From the NCBI GenBank assembly GCA_964554365.1, contig CAZKOJ010000025.1, positions 1-33,858 on the forward strand: 33,858 nucleotides of DNA, given 5' to 3'. This DNA comes from Clostridium_AM sp964554365. GTDB taxonomy: Bacteria > Bacillota > Clostridia > Clostridiales > Clostridiaceae. Below, piece after piece: positions 22,739 to 31,867 of this stretch. The notes below the pieces were generated by a model that ran no database searches, was not told the DNA's origin, and was given only the letters and a program-made list of their open reading frames with translations. Positions within the stretch are counted from its first letter, which is position 1. Every line of letters begins with the position of its first letter. Both the position numbers and the translations under genes were made by a program.

Positions 22739-24709
22739 ATGCCTAAACATCTCAAATTATCCGCAAAATTTATTATTCAATTTTTAATAGTTACTTTATT
22801 TTCTACATTGTTTATTGGAATAATATCAATTAAAAAAGAAACTAGTATTATTCAGAATAACTTAAAAAGTAATACTTTTGATAAAGCCCAAAATCTTTCC
22901 AAACAAATAAATGACTTTATCAGTACGAAAACTCAATTGATTGAAACTATATCTGATTTACAAGACATAAGATCAGGAGATCCTGAAAAACAGACTAGTA
23001 TTTTGACTGACTTAATGAAAAAACAAAAGGAATTTACAGCATTTTTCGTAGCGGATTTAACGGGTCAACAAGTTGCACGTGAAAACAAACATAGCCTTCA
23101 AAATAATTCAGATAGGCAATACATAAAGGATATACTAAAGAGTCATAAAATGGTAATAAGTAATGTAATAATATCCAAAAGTACAGGAAAGCCGTCTGTA
23201 GTAATAGCTGCACCTATATTAAATGATAATAAAGAAATGATTCAAATAGTAGGTGCTACATTAAATTTGGCAGCTGTAGATGAATATTCTTCTTTGACAA
23301 AATTAGGTAAAACAGGATATGCCTTTGTAGTTGATTCTTCTGGAATAATGCTTGCAAATCCAAATAAAAAATTAGTTACGGATAGATTTAAGGCAACAGA
23401 TATACCTGTTGTTAAAAATGTATTAAGTGGCAAAAGTGATTCAGAAATATATGAATATAAAGGAGAAAAGTATTATAGTTCTTATAGTAGTGTGAAAAGT
23501 ACAAAATGGGGAGTAATAGTTCAACAGAATTATAATGAAGCAATGGCAAGTGTAAAAAGCTCTATAGTTATAAATATAGTATTAATGATTGCTGTAATAA
23601 TTATATGTCTGATTCTGGGATATTTTTTTGCTGCTGCAGTAACTAAACCAGTAAATAAGTTGGTAACAGCTGCAGAAAAAATGGCTGGTGGTGATCTTAA
23701 TCAGAATATAGATTTAGGTTCAAAAGATGAAATAGGTACTTTGGCTGAAACATTTTCAAATATGGGTAATGAAATTAAAAAACTAATTTTAAATATAAAA
23801 ACTGCTTCAAACAATGTTAATCAAAGTACTTCCAAAATATATGATGAGGTAAAGACTCAGTTGCAGGTTTCAGATCAAGTTTCAACAGCATTAGGTGAAA
23901 TTAGCAAAAGTGGTGAACATCAATCTGTAAGCGTAGTAAATACATTACATTCTGTTGAAAATATAGTAAATTCTGTTGAAGACTTTCTAGAAAGATATAA
24001 TAAAATTTGTAGTTTAGGTAGTGAAATTAAAGCAAATGCAGGGGCAGGGGTTAGTGCTGTAGATACTCAAAATAATATGTTAAAAGAAAGTAGTGAATCA
24101 ATAAATAATGCACATAATTCTATTTTAGAATTAAGTAACAAATCTTCAGAAATCACAAAAATAACAGGATATATTTATGAAATAACAAGTCAAACAGATA
24201 TGCTTGCTTTAAATGCATCTATTGAAGCTGCTAGAGCAGGAGAAGCAGGCAAGGGATTTGCAGTGGTAGCAAATGAAATTAAAAATTTAGCTGAGAAATC
24301 ACAAAAAGCTGTTGAAAGAATTGATAACATCATAAATGAAATGGTAAGTAAAATTGAAAATACTGTAGAAGAAGTAAACGATTCTACTAAAATTTTTGAA
24401 AAACAAAATGAAATATCTAAAAATACTACAAGTATATTTTTAAATGTAACAGAATCAATAAGCACAATAACAGATCAAATTAATAATATGTCAGATATGA
24501 TTAACAAAATCAAAACCGAATCAAATGAAATAAATGCTCAAGTTGAAAATATATCTGCTGTATTACAGGAAAATGTTGCAAGCACACAAGAGGTTACAGC
24601 ATCTTCAGAAGAACAAAATCAATCAATTAAACAAATAGAAGGTATTGTTGACCAATTAATGCATGTATCAAAAATCTTAGATTCAGATGTTGATAAATTT
24701 AAGGTTTAA
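22739..24709 (+). CDS. Methyl-accepting chemotaxis protein with dCache sensor
   Basis: This 656-residue receptor has a membrane helix near the N-terminus (about 9-30), an extracellular dCache-type sensor (about 35-275, with FVADLTGQQVARENK, YAFVVDSSGIMLANPN and WGVIVQQNYNEA), a second helix (about 278-302), a HAMP domain (about 303-355) and a signalling coiled coil with the conserved tip (EITSQTDMLALNASIEAARA, GKGFAVVANEIKNLAEKS). It reports an extracellular small molecule to CheA/CheW. ATG 22739 follows AAGGAG at 8 nt; the GTG at 22730 overlaps the RBS. No ligand can be inferred. It is a single gene with its own terminator. Confidence 0.94.
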   Translation: MPKHLKLSAKFIIQFLIVTLFSTLFIGIISIKKETSIIQNNLKSNTFDKAQNLSKQINDFISTKTQLIETISDLQDIRSGDPEKQTSILTDLMKKQKEFTAFFVADLTGQQVARENKHSLQNNSDRQYIKDILKSHKMVISNVIISKSTGKPSVVIAAPILNDNKEMIQIVGATLNLAAVDEYSSLTKLGKTGYAFVVDSSGIMLANPNKKLVTDRFKATDIPVVKNVLSGKSDSEIYEYKGEKYYSSYSSVKSTKWGVIVQQNYNEAMASVKSSIVINIVLMIAVIIICLILGYFFAAAVTKPVNKLVTAAEKMAGGDLNQNIDLGSKDEIGTLAETFSNMGNEIKKLILNIKTASNNVNQSTSKIYDEVKTQLQVSDQVSTALGEISKSGEHQSVSVVNTLHSVENIVNSVEDFLERYNKICSLGSEIKANAGAGVSAVDTQNNMLKESSESINNAHNSILELSNKSSEITKITGYIYEITSQTDMLALNASIEAARAGEAGKGFAVVANEIKNLAEKSQKAVERIDNIINEMVSKIENTVEEVNDSTKIFEKQNEISKNTTSIFLNVTESISTITDQINNMSDMINKIKTESNEINAQVENISAVLQENVASTQEVTASSEEQNQSIKQIEGIVDQLMHVSKILDSDVDKFKV

Positions 24710-25031
24710 ATTTTAAAGTGAAGAGAGATATGAGTGAGTATACCTTTAGTTTGAAGGATAACAAGGGTGAAAATTATTCAACATAAATATATAGTGATGA
24801 TAAAGAAACCATGAAGTAACATAAAGGTATATAATATTAGTATTGAAAAAGAATTCAGTAGTAAAACACCTGGTAGTAATCAGGTGTTTTTATTCTATAA
24901 TATTTGATGCTAAGATAGGCAAGCTTACTGGTAATTTTATTATTAATCCTTTAATATATATATGTACTACATTTTTAATCGTATGGTTTTTTACTGTTTC
25001 TATAGAAAATATTAAGTGGATAAAATGGAGC
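24710..25031. other. Intergenic region between the chemoreceptor and the kinase-like gene
   Basis: About 320 bp containing the chemoreceptor terminator. The reading frame of the kinase-like gene stays open through this region, but the terminator lies inside that open stretch and there is no standard start between it and ATG 25032, so it is treated as non-coding. Confidence 0.5.
24863..24894 (+). terminator. Terminator of the chemoreceptor gene
   Basis: A perfect 10-bp stem AAAACACCTG/CAGGTGTTTT with loop GTAGTAAT is followed by TATT. It falls in the 5' part of the longest possible kinase frame, which argues that the kinase starts downstream. Confidence 0.85.
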
Positions 25032-25733
25032 ATGATTCAATCTATCTATATTAAAAGGGAGAAAAAATATTATATGCAAGAAGTTGAAAAGTTTATATCT
25101 ATAATACATAAAGATCTCAGACCTAATACAACTATTAAAAGTATAGATTCAGAAGATCCAGTAGTAGTAAAACATGTACCAGATTCTTGGAGTCTGTTAG
25201 GTTGTGGTAACTATGCTGCAGTATTTACTCATGAAAATTTTGAAGATTATGTAGTGAAAATATACGCTAAAGGAAGACCAGGGTTAAAAGAAGAAATAGA
25301 GGTATATAAGGCTATTGGAAATCATCCATCCTATTCAGGTTTAATATATTATACAGAGGAGTATCTAATACTTAAGAGGATTAAAGGTATTACGTTGTAT
25401 AACTGTCTTAAATTAGGAATAAAAATTCCTCCGAAAATAATAAAAGATATTGATGAAGCGCTTGAATATGCAAGAAGTAGGGGCCTTTATCCTCATGATG
25501 TGCATGTGAAAAATATAATGATGATGGATAATTGTGGAATTGTAGTTGATGTTTCTGATTTTAAAGATAAAGAATATTGTTATCTATGGGATGATTTTAA
25601 AAAAGCCTATTATAAATATTATTTACCCTTTTTATATAAGTTCACTATACCTATTCCTGAATCTATTCTTAATTTTACAAGAAAAAGTTATAAAAATTAT
25701 TACCGAGCGAGGAACAAAGGTCACAGCTCATAA
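25032..25733 (+). CDS. Protein-kinase-fold protein (clostridial, RIO/Ser-Thr kinase-like)
   Basis: This is a 233-residue protein with a small kinase fold: Gly-rich loop LLGCGNYAAVF, the ATP Lys in YVVKIYAKGRPG, hinge LKRIKGITLY, a catalytic loop HDVHVKN (Asp and Asn present) and a metal-binding VVDVSDF in place of DFG. It should act in the cytoplasm as a kinase on protein or small-molecule substrate; the target is unknown. The start is uncertain. ATG 25032 has GGAG only 1 nt away, while ATG 25074 has GGGAG 12 nt upstream. A TTG at 24843 is rejected because a terminator lies just after it. It stands alone, between chemoreceptor and transporter genes. Confidence 0.8.
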   Translation: MIQSIYIKREKKYYMQEVEKFISIIHKDLRPNTTIKSIDSEDPVVVKHVPDSWSLLGCGNYAAVFTHENFEDYVVKIYAKGRPGLKEEIEVYKAIGNHPSYSGLIYYTEEYLILKRIKGITLYNCLKLGIKIPPKIIKDIDEALEYARSRGLYPHDVHVKNIMMMDNCGIVVDVSDFKDKEYCYLWDDFKKAYYKYYLPFLYKFTIPIPESILNFTRKSYKNYYRARNKGHSS

Positions 25734-25871
25734 GTAGACTAGGGCAATTAAAGCAGCATTAAATTATAATTCTAAAGTTGCGTATGATGTTTTTAAAATA
25801 CAAACCTTTATATCAGAAGAATATGTAAAAAAATTAAGAAAAACTAGATATTGTAGAAAGGAAGTTTTGAC

Positions 25872-26771
25872 ATGTTGTATTCTTATTTAGGAGAATTAGC
25901 TGCACTGGCGACAGCAATATGTTGGGCAATTTCTCCAATTGCTTTTGAATATGCAGGAAAAAAGGTTGGTTCTTTGTCTGTGAACTATATAAGATTAATT
26001 ATTGCGTTCTTATTTATAGGTGCATATACTCTTTTCACAAGAGGGATGTTTTTACCTTTAGATGCTCCTATACAGAGTTGGATTTGGCTATTTATTTCAG
26101 GTATTATTGGCTTTGTAATTGGAGATTTTTTCTTGTTTGAGGCATATGTTCAAATTGGTGCTCGTCTAACTATGCTTATAATGGCTACGGTACCTATTTT
26201 ATCAGCTTTAGCTGATTATATTATTATGGGTCAAAAGCTTAGGTTACTAGATGTTATAGGAATGCTTATTACTATTTATGGTATATCTATTGTAATTTTA
26301 GTTAAAGATTCTAGAAATAAAACAGTTAAATTTTCACAACCAATAAAAGGTATGCTTTATGCTTTTATGGGTGCTGCAGGACAAGCTTTTGGACTTATTT
26401 TTAGCAAATTAGGAATGGGTTCTTATGATGCTTTTGCTGCAACCCAAATTAGAACCATTGCTGGAATAATAGGGTTTACGATTATAATTACATATTCAAA
26501 AGGGTGGAGTAATCTTTTTAAAGTTTTTAAAGATGTAAAAGTAATGAAATATGTAACTTTCGGTTCTTTTTTTGGACCATTTTTAGGAGTATCATTTTCT
26601 TTATTAGCTCTTCAATATACTGCTACTGGAATTGCCTCAACTATTATGTCTATTTCACGTATTTTAATTATACCAGCTTCAATAATGATATTTCATGAAA
26701 AGGTAACTAATAAGGAGATATTAGGAGCCTTCATTAGTATATTGGGTGTGGGAATATTATGTATTAAATGA
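25872..26771 (+). CDS. DMT-superfamily (EamA) transporter
   Basis: This 299-residue protein has ten predicted membrane helices arranged as two EamA repeats (about 5-135 and 155-298), with the usual motif ISGIIGFVIGDFFLFEAYVQIGARLTMLIM in the first repeat and ALQYTATGIASTIMSISRILIIPAS in the second. Members export or import amino acids, drugs or other metabolites; the substrate cannot be told from sequence. The ATG follows AAAGGAAG. No partner gene nearby. Confidence 0.9.
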   Translation: MLYSYLGELAALATAICWAISPIAFEYAGKKVGSLSVNYIRLIIAFLFIGAYTLFTRGMFLPLDAPIQSWIWLFISGIIGFVIGDFFLFEAYVQIGARLTMLIMATVPILSALADYIIMGQKLRLLDVIGMLITIYGISIVILVKDSRNKTVKFSQPIKGMLYAFMGAAGQAFGLIFSKLGMGSYDAFAATQIRTIAGIIGFTIIITYSKGWSNLFKVFKDVKVMKYVTFGSFFGPFLGVSFSLLALQYTATGIASTIMSISRILIIPASIMIFHEKVTNKEILGAFISILGVGILCIK

Positions 26772-26893
26772 CTAGCTCAACTAACCTTATTAAGTGGTGT
26801 AAAAGAAAAAAATATAATAGTCCATGGAACATAGCGGAAGAGTTTAAAGCGTCAATTAAAATAAGTAATAGAATATATGAACAGATTATATTT

Positions 26894-27463
26894 TTAATTT
26901 CCTAATTCTTTTCTTGCTTGTTTTGTAATACGTTTAATAAAGCTAGATTTTGCATTTGTATATCCATCTCTATCAAATTCATAAATTTCTTTTAAGTGTA
27001 GTTTTAGTTTCCCATATTCTTCTGCAATTTCAGGATGTAGTATTAAGTAATCACGGAAATATAGTTCATTCCAATCACCACTGTAACGTACATGAAGGTG
27101 ATATGCTTGACCTCTAAATCCCTCTTGCGTATAACCCTTCATAAACATCATATGTGGAGGAGGATTATTGGGTTGATAGCTGTAATTATAACCAATGCTT
27201 TTAATCAAAGAAATTACTTCTTCTGTATCCATATCATTTTGTATTTCTAATAAAATGTCAATGGTAGGTTTAGCATATAAATTAGGCACAGAAGTACTTC
27301 CAAAATGATTTATTCTTACAATATTGTTTAAACCTATAATTTGTTCAATATTAGTTTTTTCAGATAAATATAAATCATGCCACATTGGATTAGGCTTATT
27401 TATAATAATGGGAAACAGCATTCCCAATTCTTTGCTACTCATTTCCTCTAATTGCTTTGTCAA
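26894..27463 (-). CDS. GrpB/UPF0157 family protein
   Basis: This 189-residue protein of the GrpB family has a nucleotidyltransferase-like fold. The key motif is HFGSTSVPNLYAKPTIDILLE, with the two acidic/Gly-Ser positions, followed by HLHVRYSGDWNELYFRDYL. Function in the cell is unproven; relatives are fused to CoaE in some bacteria. The start is TTG with AGGAGG 8 nt upstream, which decides it over the internal ATGs. A TGTTATAAT extended -10 lies at 27559-27567. Confidence 0.9.
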   Translation of the reverse strand: MTKQLEEMSSKELGMLFPIIINKPNPMWHDLYLSEKTNIEQIIGLNNIVRINHFGSTSVPNLYAKPTIDILLEIQNDMDTEEVISLIKSIGYNYSYQPNNPPPHMMFMKGYTQEGFRGQAYHLHVRYSGDWNELYFRDYLILHPEIAEEYGKLKLHLKEIYEFDRDGYTNAKSSFIKRITKQARKELGN

Positions 27464-27558
27464 AATCTTCGCCTCCTAATATAGTTCTTAGTTTCAGAAG
27501 GGTATGGATTACGTATAAGCAAACTAAACCTGAAGCTAAGAAGTGTTTCAATAGTTTG

Positions 27559-27567
27559 ATTATAACA
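27559..27567 (-). promoter_or_regulatory. Extended -10 of the grpB-family gene
   Basis: On the - strand the sequence reads TGTTATAAT, about 95 nt upstream of the TTG start. A convincing -35 box is not seen. Confidence 0.45.
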
Positions 27568-27582
27568 TAAACATTAAAGTTC

Positions 27583-27625
27583 GGGAAAAGCAAAGAAATC
27601 CGGTGGGGAATAATCCCACCGGATT
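27583..27625 (-). terminator. Terminator of the GH18 gene
   Basis: A perfect 11-bp GC-rich stem (AATCCGGTGGG and its complement) with loop ATTATTC is followed on the - strand by TTCTTTGCTTTT. Confidence 0.88.
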
Positions 27626-27699
27626 CAAGTTCTTAAAGTCAATCAAAAAATGCTTTTTAAAGGCAGTATATATTTCAATGATTCATGGCTTTTACAAAA

Positions 27700-28764
27700 T
27701 TATTTATCTAATTTTGCCTTAATAGTTGACCAATAATCTGAATTTTCAAGACCAAGTCTCCAAATAGCTATACCAGCTAAATTATTATCGTTAACAATAT
27801 CTAGCTTATAAGAGAGGCTTGTACTATTTTCAAGCCATACGGTATGACTAATTCCTGATTTATCTTTATAATTAAAGAAAGGACTTTTATAGGCATCATT
27901 CCATTTAATTTCTGCATTATACGTTTCTGCTAATTTATATATTGCATCAATGCCATAAGCTTTTGCTCCAGTTGAAGACCAATCATATCCATAGCTTGCA
28001 ACACCTAAAACTATTTTAGAGGTCGGTATAATAGATGCAGCATATTTAATAACAAGTTTTACCCAGCTAATGGAAGCAATAGGACCAGGAGGATCGCTTA
28101 GGGAATGTTCGTCGTAGGTCATTAATACAACTTGATCTGTATATTTTGCAATTTCTTTATAATCAAAGGCACCACTCCAAGAATTCTTAACATTGTCACT
28201 GGTTTTTGCTGGCACTGAAGCTGTAACAGTAAAACCTTCAGGTTTAAGTTCTTTATTAAGTTCTTTTAAAAAGAGTGTATAGTAATCTCTGTCATAATAA
28301 TAAACATTTTCAAAATCTATATTTACACCTTTATAGTTGTTTGTTTTTAAGGTATTTAAAATATTCTTTATTAATAAGTTTCTATTATTAGAGTTTTCTA
28401 GCAAGGTCTTGGCTAAATCACCATTAAACTTATTTGTTATCATGGCTAAGGGCTTAATTTTATTATTATTAGCGTATGCAATTTGTTCTTTGGGAACAGT
28501 ACCAGATAGATTACCCTTAGTATCAATAGTATAAGTATCTGTTGCTATATTATTTATTGAAGAAGTATTTTCTACCATTTGATTATAAGAAGATTTATCC
28601 TCCGGGTAGTAGAAGGTTGTAAATGCTAGCACAGTTTTATTTTTATTAGAAGACGGTGTCACTACCACATTTCCTTTATTGGATTTAAGAAAAGTTATAG
28701 ATGTAATAAAAATTATAAGAACCACAGCTAAAAGAACTGGTAACAATCTTTTTTTATTAAACAT
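27700..28764 (-). CDS. Membrane-anchored glycoside hydrolase family 18 protein
   Basis: This 354-residue protein has one N-terminal membrane helix (about 8-27) and an extracellular GH18 TIM barrel (about 42-352). The active-site strand reads YKGVNIDFENV, with the catalytic Glu kept; other family marks are VTASVPAK, VVLMTYDEH and GIAIWRLGLENSDYW. It is like the SleL/YdhD/YaaH class that cleaves N-acetylglucosaminyl bonds in spore cortex or cell-wall peptidoglycan, but it lacks LysM modules and uses a membrane anchor instead. RBS is GGAGGAG. It is a monocistronic gene with its own terminator. Confidence 0.9.
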   Translation of the reverse strand: MFNKKRLLPVLLAVVLIIFITSITFLKSNKGNVVVTPSSNKNKTVLAFTTFYYPEDKSSYNQMVENTSSINNIATDTYTIDTKGNLSGTVPKEQIAYANNNKIKPLAMITNKFNGDLAKTLLENSNNRNLLIKNILNTLKTNNYKGVNIDFENVYYYDRDYYTLFLKELNKELKPEGFTVTASVPAKTSDNVKNSWSGAFDYKEIAKYTDQVVLMTYDEHSLSDPPGPIASISWVKLVIKYAASIIPTSKIVLGVASYGYDWSSTGAKAYGIDAIYKLAETYNAEIKWNDAYKSPFFNYKDKSGISHTVWLENSTSLSYKLDIVNDNNLAGIAIWRLGLENSDYWSTIKAKLDK

Positions 28765-29197
28765 AATGTTCTCCTCCTAGAATTTTAGACGTAAATCCAA
28801 GCTCATATCCATATGAATGTTAATTTCTAATAGATGGTTAGTTCAGTTAACTAAAATCCTTAAGGTAATTAAACTCAACTTAGATAAGTAAGATGGTAGA
28901 AATTACCCACTGTTAAACAAGGATACAACTATTATGTATAATATTTTGAGTAATTTCAAATGTAAGTTTTAACATAGGTGCACAAAAATAAAATAAGTTT
29001 AACATTGTAGGATTAATGGAAATTTGTGTTAAGAAGATTATAAGCAATTACAAATTTATTAAGTTGCATTATAATTTGAACGATATATTTTAGAATTGTT
29101 TATGTTTACATAGATGAGTGATATAGCCAACTAGTGATAGCTTAGAAGCAATAGATAAAAAGATGACAGCACGTTACAGAGAGATGAGGTATAGAAA
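28765..29197. other. Long AT-rich intergenic region
   Basis: 433 bp without a supported gene. It holds the promoter of the - strand GH18 gene (not pinpointed) and, at 29047-29075, a good promoter for the + strand permease relic. A dyad TTAGTT..AACTAA lies near 28838. No known RNA motif was recognised. Confidence 0.5.
29047..29075 (+). promoter_or_regulatory. Sigma-A-like promoter of the permease relic
   Basis: ATTACA (-35, four of six matches) is separated by 17 bp from a perfect TATAAT. It points at the truncated AEC permease gene 120 bp downstream. Confidence 0.55.
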
Positions 29198-29290
29198 ATG
29201 GAAAGTTTATTATACAGCTTAAATGCTACACTTCCAGTGTTTTCTGTTATTGTAATAGGTTATATCCTAAAACAGACATCACTTGGCTGA
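29198..29290 (+). pseudogene. N-terminal fragment of an AEC-family (auxin efflux/malate) permease
   Basis: ATG opens 30 codons whose product (MESLLYSLNATLPVFSVIVI, then GYILK) matches the first membrane helix of AEC permeases. Full members have about 300 residues. The frame leaves the family pattern after GYILK and stops at TGA 29288, because the sequence switches into the 3' end of a - strand ubiD fragment. An ATGAGG-like RBS is 10 nt upstream and a promoter is present, so the stub may still be transcribed. Confidence 0.65.
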
Positions 29291-30108
29291 CTTTTCTTAA
29301 ATTGTAAAACAGCCATGTATTTGCCACCGCCTGATGAATGTGTATAAACATTTAATAATCTACTGGGCATAGCCTTTTCTACCATCTGAAGTATACTTGC
29401 TTCTGTTGGAATACCAGCCATATTAACATGTTCTTCACTTGGCCCAATGCAAGTTTGCATTATTGGATTTATCCTATGTGTAACAGCTTTTACTTTAATC
29501 ACTGGTAGTTCAGCACAGGCTGGTCCTGTATAACCAGGGAATTCTGGCATTGTCTTTCCTGTATTTGTATTTTGATCTTCTCTAACACGAATACCAGGAA
29601 GAAGTTCTCCTTCTATAACATATTCAGCATTAGCAATAGCTTTTTCATTAATTGTCAAACACTTAGTTAATTTAACTGTGTCTCCTCTAATAGCTCCAGC
29701 AATGCTCAATTCGTTAAAACCAAGTGGTGTTGCTGGAGGCTCAAAGCAAGATGCAATTTCAATAGCAGGATCAACTCCTATACTAATAGAAATTGGCAAT
29801 GGTTTTCCAAGCTTTTCTGCTTTTTTACGAAATATACCTAAATGGCGAGCTCCAGGAACAAGGTACATTGAAAGTTCATCTTTACGTTGCAAACATAAAC
29901 GATGTATCGTAATATCTGATTCACCATTTTCTGGATCTGAAGCATAGCACATACCCATAGTTATGTATGGACCAGCATCTTCTTCTGTATTAGTTGGAGC
30001 AGGAACTAATTTTCTAATATCAAAATGTGGTTCATCTGCATAATGTACAACTTCTTGGCAGGGAGCATCAGTTTGTGGAACTGTTACTGGTTGAATTGGG
30101 TTTTTCAC
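29260..30108 (-). pseudogene. UbiD-family decarboxylase, central fragment
   Basis: The 282-residue reading frame matches the middle of UbiD-type decarboxylases, prenylated-flavin enzymes that remove carboxyl groups from aromatic acids. Seen motifs include NTEEDAGPYITMG, HRLCLQRKDELSMYLVPGARH and GVDPAIEIAS, and the fragment ends in VLQFKKSQPSD, where the family continues for more than 100 residues. About 100 N-terminal residues (TAG four codons upstream of the GTG) are also missing; complete enzymes have 450-490. The 3' end is fused to the opposite-strand permease stub near 29272. No ubiX (flavin prenyltransferase) gene is near. It is a deletion relic, and residual activity is very unlikely. 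Confidence 0.85.
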
Positions 30109-30147
30109 AGAATATTTCTATACTTAAGATTTTAAAGTGTATAATAA

Positions 30148-31320
30148 CTATATAGTCAATACAATTTTAAACATATCATTATCATCGCTTTTGCTATTTA
30201 CTTGAGATATTAATGAAATTATTAATGCAGCACCAAGACATATAGTAAGAATTTTAAAATTAAACCTAATATTATTATTATTTAAAATTCTGCTGATATA
30301 TTGAAGTACTACAGGAGATAAGAACTGTCCTAGAAACATTGAACTGCTTACTATTGACATTGAAATTGAATTTGAACTTTTATCAGAAATATTACTTGTT
30401 TTTAAAAATATCAAAGGATAAATTATTCCAAAACTAAAGCCTACTAATGCAACAGATACTAATAACATAAATATATTGTGAGAGTATAATAGTACACCAT
30501 AGCCTAAACACATTATTCCAATTGCCACTGAAACGGTATATTCCTTTACTCTCTTTGCTATATTAGATAAAATTGTACCTGCTATAAAACCTCCAAAGGT
30601 AAATACTGCAATTGCTAGACCAGCAGAACTGGAATTTCCTATATGTTCTTTTTTCATAAACAATGCAATATTTGTTGGTACAGCATAAAAAGCTATTGTA
30701 ATTAGACACATACCAGTGGCTAATAGATATACTTTTTTATTTAAATGACCTTTTATTTTATGTTCTTTTTGGCTTTCTTGTTTAGGCAATGCAATAATAT
30801 TTAATACTAATACAATTAATGCTATAAGATATATGTAGAATCCATATTTCCAACTAATTGATGATAATTCTCCAACTACAATGGAAGAAATTACTCCCAT
30901 TAAATTAGAAGCTGCACTTGAATAACCAGTCATTTTTATTCTTTCATCACTTGGAAAAAAATCTACTATAAGTGATTGAGAAATAGGCATAATTAATCCA
31001 CATCCTAAGCCTAAAATAGCTCTAAATACAAGTAATAAACTTAAATTATTAATGAAAACTGGACCTACTCCACCAACAATATAAATTAAAAGTCCAGTAA
31101 TTAAAATTTGCTTTTTACTAAAAATAGATGTTAATTTACCTGATAATAGACTAAAAACAATTATAAATAATGCTGGTAATGTTAAAATCATTTTTATTAA
31201 ATTTGCACTTGCACTTGGAAATGCATTACTTATATTTGCAAGTGCAGGAGATACTACGGCACCAGCCATAACAGTAATCATAGAAATTGATAATATAGAT
31301 GCTTTAAGTAAATGTTTCAT
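30148..31320 (-). CDS. MFS transporter
   Basis: This 390-residue protein has about 12 membrane helices, with the MFS signature after helix 2 (SGKLTSIFSKKQILITG) and the helix 4-5 region RAILGLGCGLIMPISQSLIVDFFPSDER typical of drug:H+ antiporter-like members. It is expected to export a small molecule across the cytoplasmic membrane, substrate unknown. RBS AGAGGAG precedes the ATG. It ends 40 nt before the ubiD fragment on the same strand, so a metabolic link (for example aromatic acid handling) existed perhaps before the decay. It is the only intact gene in 29.2-32.9 kb. Confidence 0.92.
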   Translation of the reverse strand: MKHLLKASILSISMITVMAGAVVSPALANISNAFPSASANLIKMILTLPALFIIVFSLLSGKLTSIFSKKQILITGLLIYIVGGVGPVFINNLSLLLVFRAILGLGCGLIMPISQSLIVDFFPSDERIKMTGYSSAASNLMGVISSIVVGELSSISWKYGFYIYLIALIVLVLNIIALPKQESQKEHKIKGHLNKKVYLLATGMCLITIAFYAVPTNIALFMKKEHIGNSSSAGLAIAVFTFGGFIAGTILSNIAKRVKEYTVSVAIGIMCLGYGVLLYSHNIFMLLVSVALVGFSFGIIYPLIFLKTSNISDKSSNSISMSIVSSSMFLGQFLSPVVLQYISRILNNNNIRFNFKILTICLGAALIISLISQVNSKSDDNDMFKIVLTI

Positions 31321-31416
31321 TGTGTCACTCCTCTTTTTTTATTATAATAATATGATGCTATTGCAACTATATTAAGTAGTATGATATCTATCTTGATTTT
31401 TTAATAATTTAAAGAT

Positions 31417-31451
31417 CTATTATTCATTTATAGATTGTGAATGAATAATAG
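31417..31451. other. Hairpin between the MFS gene and the CWB2 relic
   Basis: CTATTATTCATT and its complement flank an 11-nt loop. On the + strand it is followed by TTCTTTTTATAT, so it may be a terminator. On the - strand it would fall at the very start of the MFS mRNA, just after the -10 at 31470-31478, where it could be an operator or leader hairpin. Confidence 0.5.
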
Positions 31452-31469
31452 TTCTTTTTATATATTTCG

Positions 31470-31478
31470 ATTATAGCA
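31470..31478 (-). promoter_or_regulatory. Extended -10 for the MFS gene
   Basis: On the - strand the sequence reads TGCTATAAT, about 150 nt upstream of the MFS ATG, with a weak TTTAAC -35 16-19 bp upstream. Confidence 0.5.
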
Positions 31479-31521
31479 TAAGAACAGAGGAGTTAAATCT
31501 TCTAGTTTTACTTATAAATAA

Positions 31522-31832
31522 ATGTTTCATTATTGCACTTATATTACCTATTTTGGAGCTGAATACGCAGTGTTAGTAAACGGAGAAAATTTTCCTGATG
31601 CTCTTAGTGCAGCTCCTCTTGCTAAGAAATATAATGCGCCTATTCTATTGAATTCTAGTTGGATTCTAGATACAAGCGTTGAAGATGAGTTAAAAAGATT
31701 AGAAGTAAAACAAATATACTAGGCGGAAGTTCAGTAATGTCAGATAAACTTATAAATAATATATTTTCTCCTCTAGGTAACACTAATGGCAATTTATCCT
31801 TAAAGGCAATAGTAGCTAAACAAGGGGATTGA
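31522..31832 (+). pseudogene. Cell-wall-binding repeat 2 (CWB2) relic with frameshift
   Basis: The first frame gives a CWB2 signature (AVLVNGENFPDALSAAPLA, then KKYNAPILL, and LKRLEVKQIY) but stops at TAG 31720. Inserting one T near 31717-31719 restores the typical continuation IYLGGSSVMSDKLINNIFS, which ends at TGA 31830. CWB2 domains come in threes and anchor clostridial surface proteins to anionic polymers of the wall; here one partial repeat remains and the N-terminal part of the repeat, signal peptide and effector domain are missing. It is a relic of a surface protein gene. Confidence 0.75.
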
Positions 31833-31867
31833 ATATATGGAGCTAATTTAAATAGTGGTATATATAA

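Noticed and set aside
24843..25031. N-terminal extension of the kinase-like protein
   Set aside because: It begins at a TTG without RBS and spans a perfect terminator hairpin with T-run; no other start exists before ATG 25032.
31305..31535. Shared 12-mer AAATGTTTCATT at the MFS start and the CWB2 relic as a recombination repeat
   Set aside because: It is short and AT-rich, and flanking similarity stops quickly, so chance is sufficient.
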